Assembly: GCA_002633005.1 (NCBI GenBank) | Contig: NMRA01000181.1 | Coordinates: 508,959-572,958, forward strand | Length of the DNA: 64,000 nucleotides | Reading direction: 5' to 3' | Origin: Phoronis australis | Taxonomy: Eukaryota > Phoronida > Phoronidae | Shown here: piece by piece, positions 10,819-22,800 of the stretch | Position numbering within the stretch: position 1 is the stretch's first letter | Layout of the letters: the number at the start of each line of letters is the position of its first letter | Position numbers and translations under genes: made by a program | Notes under the pieces: model-generated | The model's input: only the letters and a program-made list of their open reading frames with translations | What the model was told of the DNA's origin: nothing | Databases searched by the model: none

Positions 10819-10897
10819 CTAGTGGGCCTCTTGGGCAACCTCCTGTTCTCGTATTTGCTGTGTCTGACGACAAGAGCGAGCGATGTCCTCGAAAAGT
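10819..10897 (-). CDS. CNOT1: CNOT1 coding exon 41 (terminal)
   Basis: It completes Lys2360, then gives [20 protein letters not shown] and a short tail ending AQEAH and TAG. The vertebrate counterpart starts LFQSVAQCC. The acceptor CTTGTTGCAG is strong and the phase matches exon 40 across a 2278-bp intron, so this exon is accepted despite its small size. Confidence 0.93.
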
Positions 10898-13800
10898 CTG
10901 CAACAAGAAAACAAAAGGAAATAATTGCACACCCCTATCCCAAACGAAGCCGTGATAGGAAAAATAACATTCTTTGTACTGTATGCTGAAAAATTTATCC
11001 TCAACAATTCGTAATGTATTACAAAGCCGGCTCACCTTGCTCTTAAAGCCAGGTTTATAATTGGGTCACAACTCCTAGTTACTTTTGAGAAGTTGCAACT
11101 TTTTGATAGGACCAATTTCAATGATGGTGAGCATGCCAATGAGGAAGGATTTTAGAAACTCGAGTGTCCAATTTGTTTTACACTGCACGACTCGATCTTA
11201 ATTGCAAAGAACATCAACCTTTGTCCAGTTAGCAGCTGACCAAATTTTGCTAGGCTCGTGACAATCTAACAATATACGTATCAAAATGAGCATACACTAC
11301 GAGGTCACTTTGAAACTTACTTGAGATACCATACACAATACAATGTACAACACAATACAAACTGAACATTCTTGGCAGACATTATCAATAATCTACCTAT
11401 TACTCACACACAAAANTCTACTGAAAGGTCAGACCATGGGACACGGTCGTCGCGAGAGCGTAGCAACGCTGTTGCGTTCTTTTTGAAGCGCTGCGTTACT
11501 TTGTCACGGCTAAATACAAACGTAGCAGTGCCGCTGGTGGTCTAGAAGACCCGTGCAAAAATTTTTTGATAAATTGAAGATGTTACTGTAGCCGAGTTTT
11601 AGGACTGTAGGTACGTCATTGTTCGCATGTACACGTTCATGGACTGGGCGCTTATTTCAGCAAAGTCTGAAAACGCGTGGGGGGGCGCTTATAGGGGCAT
11701 GGGCGGTTATTACGGCGAATACGGTATTACAAAGCCTGCTCACCTTGCTCTTAAGGCCAGGTTTATTATTGGGTCACAACTCCTAGTTACTTTTGAGAAG
11801 TTGCAACTTTTTGATAGGACCAATTTCAATGATGGTGAGCATGCCAATGAGGAAGGATTTTAGAAACTCGAGTGTCTAATTTGTTTTACACTGCACGACT
11901 CGACCTTAATTGCAAAGAACATCAACCTTTGTCCAGTTAGCAGCTGACCAAATTTTGCTAGGCTCGTGACACTCTAACAATATATGTATCAAAATGAGCA
12001 TACACTACGAGGTCACTTTGAAACTTACTTGAGATACCATACACAATACAATGTACAACACAATACAAACTGAACATTCTTGGCAGACATTATCAATAAT
12101 CTACCTATTACTCACACACAAAATTTTGCCTTGGAAACACCACACTAGGACATACTGGCTACATAGGCGGATTTAGTGGGGGGGCCTGGGCGCCCCCCCC
12201 TTGGGTGCCGCAAAAAAATAAAACAGCAAGAGCGTAGGGAAATGTTGAGTTTATTAATTAACCCCGGTAATTAAAATTATACGGCTAAAACAAGATTTAA
12301 AATGAGCAGTTGTAGTGTTTGGGGGAGGGGGCTTAAATCCAATTTCAAGTGTCAAATTCGGAACACGGCGCAATCGTAACTATGGCTAAGTATAGGCTCT
12401 CCCGCGATATCCCAGGCGACCGGCAGTGGTGCTGGGCACTAGGACTTCGTTTCCGTCGTCTGCTCCACTGTGCATTGAAGAAAATTACTTCATTTTTTAA
12501 AGAAAATGGAAACTGGAAGCTGCTGGTAAGATGTCAATTTTAATCGAAGCCTTAGTGAATCACTCAGAAACTCATAATTCTCTCTTTGTCAAACCTTAAC
12601 TTAAGACGATTTCCAAAGCAATTGCGTCATTATTGTCAAGACAAAAAACGGATTTGGTCTTTTGGGCAATTGAAGACTATTTGAAATACAACAAATTTGT
12701 TACGAATTGGTTACACAAAATATAAAACACGTAATAAGCATTACAAAAAGAAGGTTTTGTGCGCAAACGCTATGGACCATAAACAAGTAGGTCTCTTAAT
12801 ATCAAATTAGGAGTTAAATCGTGGTGGTGCAGTGGCAAAGCGCTCTATACGCTAGGTCGTGAGTTCGAGTCTGTAGTGCTTGCAGTTTTTCCTGTTTGAC
12901 ACTTTCTCTGTGTTTTTACTTTTTTTGCCTTTTTTCTTGGATAATACTATGGGAATCGAGGAAAACGCTTGATTTTTAGAGGAAAAAAACAAACAAAATT
13001 TCCAGGGAGGGAGGGGGCAAACCCCTCCATTCGGTGCTATGCACATCTACAATTGTGCTTTGAGTAACTGTTTACAGACAAAATGTTGGGCACCCCCCTT
13101 GTGATATCCTAGATCCGACACTGTGCTTAAACGACACAAGAAGCATTATTGCAACAGTTGTCATAAGGCACTTACTTTTCGATCTCACGGGCACAGTGGA
13201 CAAACTTGTGATCCCACAGCTTGAACTGAGGGTTCTTGATTAGCTCGATGAGCGTGATGAGTAGGCCCCAGGGGTGGGGACGGTTGACGATGAGTCGCTC
13301 CAGCAGGACTCGCGTGATCTGCTCCTGGAACGCCTCCGAGTTGGTTTCAGCAAACAGGTAAAGCAGTGTGCAACTGAAGTAGTGGGTGTGGCTGTTGGGG
13401 TAGCGCAACTGGTTGGCAACTGCATTCAGGAACAGGTAGCGACCTGCAGTGGAGACAAACGGAATTAATGCTAGTAACTGACAAGGGACACTGTTGCAAT
13501 GTTGTGTAGACACCAGCTCTGATCTCTGATGAAAAAGGGCTACTAATATTAAAATCTCTTGGTCTATTTACAACGACCTCTTGTCTATTTACACTGTCAC
13601 TAGGTTTCGGTCGGTCTATTCTCTGGCCATCGTCAGGTGTTCCCGCGTTCTACGAAGAACGAGCACCGATATGTGGTACACTCATGGTGTGATTTTTGTC
13701 TGAGGCAGGATTTGAACCCACGACTTCTGAAACTACAGATAATTCGAGTCCAGCACCTTAACCACTACACCACAGAGACTCGAATTATCTGTAGTTTAAG

Positions 13801-16800
13801 AAGTCGTGGGTTCAAATCCTGCCTCGGACAAAAAATCACACCATGAGTGTACCACATGTTCGTGCTCATTCTTCTAAGAACGCGGGAACACATGACGATG
13901 GCTGGAGAATAGACCGACCAAAACGTGACAGTGTAAATAGACAAGACATCGGTGTAAATAGACCAAGAGATTTTAATAATAGTAACACGCCACCACCTCA
14001 GTGGTTTTAAAAAGAAAAAGGGCAAGTTAGCGTTGGTTATGGTAAAGAACAACTTGTACCAGTTGAATCTAAACAGATGCACCTCATGGCAAAAGGCATG
14101 TTTGACTCTCTGGTGAAACTACTTCCAATCACTGAAAGTGTCATCAATTATGATTAGACAGTTCACACTGAAGATAAAACACAGCGATGGGAATTAGATA
14201 TGATTGAATGCCCTCGGTGTAATTAATTTCACTTCTAAGCATTCTAACTGGAATTCACTGTCCGTAAATAGAACAATTGCAATGAGGAAAAAGCACCACA
14301 AAACAGTAAATGAATTTATCTCCTCCAATTCCTACATACAAGTCGCTGTCACTCACCAGCACCTCTCAATTGACCTATCGCAAATTCCGCCCCCTTGCGA
14401 AATGTCCACAAACAAACAATAAGTTATACCTAATAACGTGTTGTTTGTCGGGTAAAATGGCGGCTTAGCAACTAAGGTGTTTCAAAAATGCTAAGTTCCA
14501 ATTGGTCAGTTAAGCCGTCACTCGAAATCCTGGTGATAGGTCAATTGTGAGCAACAGCACAGAACCCAAAAGTAATTATCGAGGACAACACGAAAGCTTG
14601 TACCCGCATTTCGCTACCACCCCTTCAAGTCGCCGTTTTGAACGCCTCACCACCAACCTTACCTTCAGTGTCCAGGTCGACAGCCAGATTCTGGAAGATG
14701 TCCATGTGCGAGGAGTGAGCAATAGTGCTCATACTGGGCGTCAGACCCTTCTGGTGGATGTAGGCTATGGCCTGTGTCCCCACGTATAGGACAAGAGCAT
14801 TGATAAGGGGTATGTTGTACCTCATGCCTGGCTCATTGGATACCTAGAGAACAACAGTAAGACAAGGCACTTAGTACGTGTGTTTTACCATTACAAGATC
14901 CTAATGAATAAAAGTCTGGAGGAAAATTTAACTGTACCAGGGAGGGAAACAAAAATGCAATAATCTGCATTTTAAGACCAATTTTCAGTTCGAGGCACCG
15001 TGTCTGTCAGAGAAAGTTCTCAAATAAAGGATGTGGACAAAGATTCTTTGTTAAAAATATCATATTCAGTTGTGTGATCAAAAGAATTGATATTTCACCA
15101 GACACCCTTGCAAACAGTCTCACAAGATAGGTGTTGATAGCATTGTTTGGATGTTTATAGAACTCTAACTGAAACACCACAACTTACAATCACCTTCAAA
15201 CAGGATAGCAAGTATTTTCCATGTAGTCAAACAACACAACAACATAGAAAGAAAATCACAGCATAAAGTGTATCTTGTACATGGCAGAACCATTCAAGTC
15301 AAGAAATTCACTTGTCTGCTGAATAACACTAAATGTTTCAAAACCATGAACAGTACACAAAACCACAAAAAACAAGCGTTTTAATTAAGCAGCAGTTCCA
15401 TGAACACTTGAAAAGTCGGATCCCAATAAGAGGCTACAAGAATTTAAAGGTGAGTAAAAATGAGCGAAGTGGTCTCAACATCCCCATGATACAGATACGT
15501 TTGCGGACTTACATTTTTTCATTTTCGACAATTCAGTATGCTAACAAACATGAGCTAACGAAAATCGCAAAAAATGACAAAATATAGCAGCAGCCGACCT
15601 TTGGTAAGGTTGCTTTGCTCTCACTAACATCAGCAAAGTTTACTATAATGGGAAGGCATAATGAAGACCAGAAAAAATATCGGTAAATTTGAACACTCAG
15701 ATAAAATTGAGTATACAATGATTGGTACCTGCATGTTACTTCTCAGCTCTGACAAGAATGTGACTGGCGATCGAGTCTTCAAGTAGGAATCCAAGTCCTG
15801 AAAATGCGAAAGCTTTATGATCACTTTGACATGTGCATGGCGTCCTTTTCAATGGAAACTCAAATATCTCAGAGTGGATCTAAACGAGTGATGGACTCAT
15901 CAAACGCCACTGAATTCAACTATGCATGGTTCACCTCTGAATCCCGAGCATCGTCATAAACTTCTTGCCCTTTTGAAACGCTTCATTACAAAATAATACA
16001 CAGCACAGATAACATAGCCTACTTCACTTCCTAACTTACAGCACTTAACTACATACCTTCTTGAAGCTAGCTGGCTGAATGGCACCAGCAAAGTTAGTGT
16101 TGATCCTGGGCGCATGTGGGATCTCCGAGAGCATGTCCACCTTAAGATTGGGTGTGAAAGGATCAGGCAGGCGCATGTTGCGTGGGAACGCGCTTAAGAT
16201 GAGGTTGCGCACCTGGATACAATTAGGCGGGATCACGTCACAGAACGCGTAATGGTAGTCGCACAGGAACTCTGGGAAGTCGTGCAGTAGGACCAACAGC
16301 ACGCGCAGTGTACCCTGAAATGAGAGCCAGGGATGTCTACACCACAACTATGTGACAGTTTGATACAGACTAACAAGTACAAAGCTACACCGAATACTTT
16401 TTCAAGACACAATGCATTTACAGGTCAAATAAGTCAAGTTTCTTTTGCACTGGGCCCACGTTCTCATTTCCTCCTCTGCATCCATACCATCCATTTCTAC
16501 ACACACTAAGCACAGAGGACCAAGAAACAATTAGTCTCCATGCAAAGCCTGGACCCAAACTAAGGTCACTTAAATGGGAGTCTGGAGCTCTAACCCGAAT
16601 TGCACTATATACAAAATATCAAACGTCAGACCCCACTTCTTCACGAATATAAACAAATCTAGTACACAGATAACATTGAAAGCTCTTAGCTTCAAATGTT
16701 AAGATTTGTCTATATCTGTTCAGCTATTCCTCAGTAGACACGTAGTGGAAGTGCTAGTTTTTGCCATACCTTATACAACAGCTGGGTAGGCTTGGTCAGG

Positions 16801-19800
16801 TCGGTGTTGCGCAGGAAAGGCGCCAGGAACTTGAACAGGTCTATGAGCAGCTGGGCGTACATGCACCAGCCACGCTGTTGGGGTGTGATCACCAGCATGC
16901 GTCCAATGAACACACGGTGTGAAATGAGCTCCAGCCAGGCGTAGGCAAAGCCAGGTGCCTTGGCGGGCCGCAGGATGTGAAATGTGTTGCTGGAATTAAT
17001 CAGACACAACTAAAATGAGACGAAGGAAACCCGGCTGGAATTTTTAAGTGACTGCTCCTATTTTACTAGACTTTTTGAAAATTTTAAAGATGTTTAGCAA
17101 TAACTAATAGACCATAGATTTAGGCTACTGCCAATTGGCTGACAAACGTTTTGGTTTCAGCACATCAAATGATGAACAGTGAAGAACAACCTGCTAACTC
17201 ACCAGAATGCAGTGAGCACTTGGTAGTTGATGCTTTCCAATACATGTTCAGGGGCATTGAGCTCAATGAACAGCATGATGAAGATCCTGTGGTAGGGCAA
17301 CTGTTGGAAGTCAGAGTGTCTGACCTCGTGGTCCTGCAGGAGGACCCCAGCTACAATACCCAACACCTGTGATAGAGGGAACATGATGAAAATTGTGCGT
17401 TACGAAATTCTCCACTCACTTTGTACAAATTTTTTTTTTCATTTTTCAAAGGCTGATGACTTTTTTGGAAATAATAGGAACTTTAGTAGCAAATGTCATT
17501 TTGTGACAGCTTTACACACCAATCCATGCTTATAATGGTGATGAAGACTAAAATGCACATATTAATACTTTGTGGAGAAATTTAACAAGGAGACGGCAAT
17601 TCTGTTTGCTAAATAACACGGCTTGGAATGACCAATGAGAAAAAAGAGGAAAAATTTCCAGGTGATGTACCGTTCCATAGATAAATAGGCTTGTGTGATA
17701 GAAATATATATTTGTGCAGTAAAATTTAACTGAAATAAAATATATGGAGTGTCTTCACAAAAGAAGGTATTTTCCAAATTTGAAATTTCAGGAAAACTCC
17801 ATCTTTCAGCTTGATTTCAACAAAACCAAATACATCTTGCAATGACGTGATCTTAAAAACGCTTTTTTCCAAAATGCCACACACTGGTGGCATTCAGATT
17901 TCAAATTTGGTAGGTATGTCGATTTGCACTAAAACTGGTCTAATAACAAAACCACCCACAAGCTGTTCCCATACTCACCTTGTTCAGTAGATTAATCTTT
18001 GTCACATTATTTGTTGAGTCTCCGGAGTGTTTGACCAGGAGCGCTATCAGCCTCACGAACGCGTCCAGCGTGTGGAAACACTTGGTCCTGATCAGAGTGG
18101 GACTGTGCGACTGCTCAGTGAGCGCACGGTAACACAGGTCAACGCACATCTCCGTACAGAGGCGGAAGAAGCGGGTGATCAGGTCGTCAGTCTTCAAGAT
18201 ACCCTGCTGGTGCATCTGGGACACAAGTAAAGAGCTGGTGAGCCATGTGAAACTGGACAAATTACAGTGACGCGTAACATGAACAGTCACTTGGTAGGAA
18301 GACAATACACAGCTGTAAGAGGGGATACACCACTGAATCCTTCCAGGTTTTAACACATAACAAGTGCCGAGTGAAGAAGCATTTTTATTTCTTGAAGGGG
18401 CATTAGCATAGCAACAATTACTATGCATTAGCACACGTGGAACCACAACCCATTTATACCTTTTCGAACAATAGAGATTTATGGGAAACTATTACAACAA
18501 AATAGTTGAATTAACATGGTCAACATACACCAGGGCTTGGAATGACCAATGACAAAAAACGTGGAAACTTTTACGGCCCAAAACATGCGCGCTACCCAGC
18601 CTTGAAATAGTCGATGTGAACCTTTCGCCGACGAAAATCGGTAGGACTAAAAAAAAATAAAACGTTACCACCATCAGTAGCATGCGTCTGCGTCTTTTTA
18701 TCTCGTTCATCCACTCCTCCACTCCCACCCCCACACATTTTTGGCTGCAGAGCCGTAGTGTTTGTCACGGCGGTTTACAATCACACGAGTCGCCATTGAA
18801 AATCCCACCACGCTATCCCAGATGCCCTGGCAATGTTGACAATTCACGTTCCTCCGAAACATAAAGAGCAACTTCCGCTTTTCGAGGTGAACATAGTCGG
18901 CAACGCCGCGGTAAGAAAGGAATTTGCCGCGGAAATTTTATATCAAATCCGATTTTTTTACGCGAAAATATAATAAAATGCGCGGACAGAACATTTGAAA
19001 AAAGCGGAAATCCGCGTTTCCGCGGAAAATTCCAAGCCCTGATACACGAGAAGCTGTGGGTATTGTTTATAAACCAGACATCTCACCTGTGCAACAAAAG
19101 CCGTAAATGCCTTTGTGCTGTCTCTGCCCGCCTGCGGGGTGTGGTACATCTGTACCCACTCTCGCAGCAGATACTCTGTCTTGTCATGCAGACCAGGCGG
19201 GTCGTCGAACTCCCGTGCCTGTGAGATTCCCGAATGCATCATGGACGTGGGCCCGCTGGGTGTGCGGTCCAGGAAGCCGCTGTCGTTCTGCTGACGAATA
19301 CTCTCAATCAAAGCGGTCAGGCTGGAAAGAGAAACACGCTGTTGATTGACGCAAGGCAATGCTGAGAAAGCATTACTAAGCGATAAAAACTTTTACAGAT
19401 CACTTGACATACAACTTTCTATATGAACTTCTCGTGAATCATACATTCACTTTCAAACCCACATATTTACATGTAATAAACATATCATTTGTATTTCACT
19501 TCCTCTGCTCTGTACTGCATAACATTCTTATTGACTGAAGTTTTACCCTACACACTCAGTACTGTCAGTGGTATTACATTTTTTCAGAACTGACACTTTA
19601 AACACGAAAGAATACTTTCCAGAAAAATGTAACAATAAATGATAGAATACAACTCACCCTTCAGGCGCCTGTCTTGAATGGGCTGCAATACGAGCCAGTG
19701 TCTCAATTGTGTTGTAGAAGTCCGCCTGAAAACAAAAAATTAAATCTTGCATTAATGACAAGTTTGAACATAAACATACAAGTAAACACAGGACACTGGT

Positions 19801-22800
19801 CAATAACAAGATAATTTCGAAACAGTTACATGTGAAATCTGTCACGACCGAGTGGGAAAATTGTAGCAACTTGGGATGCAAATAGTTAGCCAAGAAGTCA
19901 CAATGAAACAATGGACACAGCTTGGTTTGTTGTTTACAGTAGACCCAATAAAACTGGCACTCTCAACATAAATAACAATGAAGTGTCTAACACACTATTT
20001 TGAAATCTGTTCAACCAACATGCCAGAGGGAGAAACAAAGGGCAAAAATTAGTTACATATCACAGATCACCCAACGACAAAAGGAAATGTAAACATCAAC
20101 GATACAAAACCACAACAAAGCACTGACTAATTATTACTACTCTATTGAACATTAACTAACTTGACCTTTGGCAATGTTGGGTGTTGAGCACTCATGAACC
20201 AACACTGCTGACCCGACACCTCGCACACTCACCTCGTTGATCTGGTCACTGTGTTTCTTGCCGCACAGAATCGGGTAACAATCGGGGCATTCCACTCAAG
20301 AACCAAAACTGCCCCCCCCCCCACTCCAACACTTCACACACTCACCTCGTTGACCTGGTTGGTCCACTGTGTGTCTCTTCCAAACAGCATCGGATAACAT
20401 CTAGCGCTGTCCACTACAGAGCCACCACTTGACATAGTCACTCACCTCATTGATCTGATTACTGTGTTTCTCCTCCACACAGTAGCGCTGCACTAGTTGC
20501 ATACAGAAGGATACCGCCATGTAGTTGAGCCCATTCTCCATGGCCTGCGCCAGGTAGAGGTCATACTGTTGCATGTTGACTAGGTGTGCCTTGATCAGGC
20601 AGTCAATGGCATCTAGGTTGTACTTGTAGTCTTCCCGACACTCAATCAGGCACCTGACAAACACAGGCATATGTGCAGATAAAACATCATAGGACTTAGA
20701 TCAGACTTCAGGTTATCACAGGTGTGCATATTTAGCAAAATACCTACAAAACTATAGACTATAACTCACTTAAAGTTCTGAATGAGGGCTATTTATCAAT
20801 GTATTATATTAATTAGGTCAAGTAACCACATCATTTTTTTAGTAAAATTTAGCAAAAAAGTAAGATACATGGACAGCAAAAGAACACTATAGCCCTTCAT
20901 GCAAATGACAAACATTGTAAAAACGATTCCAAACAGCGTTATGGAGAAAAGTGCGTAAAGCATAGTGCGTGAAAGTTTTATATGAATATGAGATACGATG
21001 TTCCATAGTTAGTCAAATTTGGACATTTCTCAACGGTCCTACATAGCCTTACATTTCAAGTGACAGAAACACCCACGTAGTCCCTGAGTCACAATAATGC
21101 AGATGCCTTCCTACAGACATGCTAATTAATTAGCCCTTGATAAGACTAATGAACTTGGATCAGTTATTTGCACCACAGTCAATTACGAAAGCTGTCTCCA
21201 TCAAAGAGCAAACTGAAGCAGTTAACGCAAAACCATTTGCGAACGCTGCCCACACGACTTGACACACAGAACGGGATGGATAACATTAATGATTCTTCAA
21301 GTGTTCCATGTAAGGTTATTCAAACTCCACCACCACTAGTTAATAAATCAACTTTTCCTTAACAATCGGTATTTCTTCACACGGTTCAATGTGATGACAC
21401 TGATCTGTAAGACATGTTGGTTAACTCACCGAGTGACTTGCTTGTTGGTCCACTGAGGTCCATAGGCTCGCTGATCCTGGAGTCCTTTCAACACCAACAG
21501 GTGGCAGTCTCTAAAGCGGATGAGGATGTCCGGATCACTAGGAATGGCCGAGGCAGGGTTCAGCCCATCCAGCAAACCTTCCACGGCCTAATGATGGGTA
21601 AAAACTTTTCATCATTCTCTCAATCATAGTCGTCTTAAGTTAACATATTTAAATCCTATGAACATTTAGCGAAAAAAAACGCATTATCAAAACTTGGAGT
21701 ACAGCACCCATGGTTTTTCAACAAAGTGTGTATTAATTTGTACCCACCGGCCGTTTTGCTGGACACAGCATGACACACTACACTACAGAGTTTCAACTTA
21801 TAAGCCACCCATTTCAAAAGAATGCTCAGGCAAAGTATAGGCCAATTAGTGACATCTTCCAAGTACAAGTCATACTGTAGATTACAATTAGAAACCAAAG
21901 GAAGTTTTCACAGCACCAGTAAATCTAGGTGCATTCACCTTCTGCAAAAGAGCCAGTGCCGTGACAATCTCTCGCGAGTTCCTTGCGAGGACCACGGCCT
22001 CCAACAGGCTGTGTAGAGTGGCCACCAGGGGGTGTGTCTGCGGAGCCATGAGATTCTGCAGCTGCAGCTCAATCTCACGCGCAACTTTCTCGTAGATCTG
22101 CATGATCTCATTGGTGGCGTACGACTGCAAGTAGACACAACATAATGGGTCATCACCATGCTGGGAACAACTGAAGGGGAACACAGTGAAAGCGATGTAT
22201 TGAATTAAGTTTTCACATAGCACTCAAAGGGAATTTATTACTAGAAATATGTGAACACGGGATATCCAAATTTGTCATCATGTGCTGTAGCAGGGAATGT
22301 CTCACAGGGAATATAGCAACACATGACATCCCAAAGTAAGTCATCACACGATCTTGTTGGTAACATCCGACTACAGAAATAAGCCATTTGCGGTGTGAAA
22401 GGTTGCAACCGACACCAAACAAAAGTACAAACAATACCAGATAGTGAAAGGAAGGATTAAACACGTTTCCTAAAATGCGAAACAACTTATTAAGAAGACG
22501 CCTATCATGAGTAACCACTTCACCTCAAGTAGCGAAATGCTTAGAAAGACCCGGGTTACATTTGAACAACTATCACTTACTGTGTTCGGCTTGAACTGTT
22601 GACCCTGCTGCGAATTCTCCATGCCAGTGGGCAGGAAACCGGGCACGTTCCTGGCAAACTCCTCGTAGACGGCAATCTGCTGAGGAGAAGTGACTCCGCC
22701 CACTTTGAGACGAATGGCCTCGGGCATACGCTCTGCCTGGTAGGTCAGCACCACGGGGTCGCAGTAGCGCCGGCCCTCCGAGCGTGCCAGCTTTCGCAGG

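Larger units (their letters stand above)
10898..13175 (-). other. CNOT1: CNOT1 last intron (2278 bp), repeat-rich
   Basis: It holds the 400-bp direct duplication pair, the probable 960-bp transposon with its tRNA-like segment, and a GC-richer 300-bp stretch (about 11420-11720) that I could not classify. No additional coding exon was recognised. Confidence 0.7.

Noticed and set aside
10652-11035. 127-codon minus-strand open frame
   Set aside because: It is out of frame with the real terminal CNOT1 exon (10897-10819), which explains the conserved signal there.
12823-12885. tRNA gene
   Set aside because: Box A and box B resemblances are present, but acceptor and anticodon stems do not pair. 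Listed as a degenerate SINE-like segment instead.
20228-20400. Extra or mutually exclusive CNOT1 exons in the donor copies
   Set aside because: The copies lack convincing upstream acceptors of their own and would not encode a full helix pair. Treated as duplicated donor ends.
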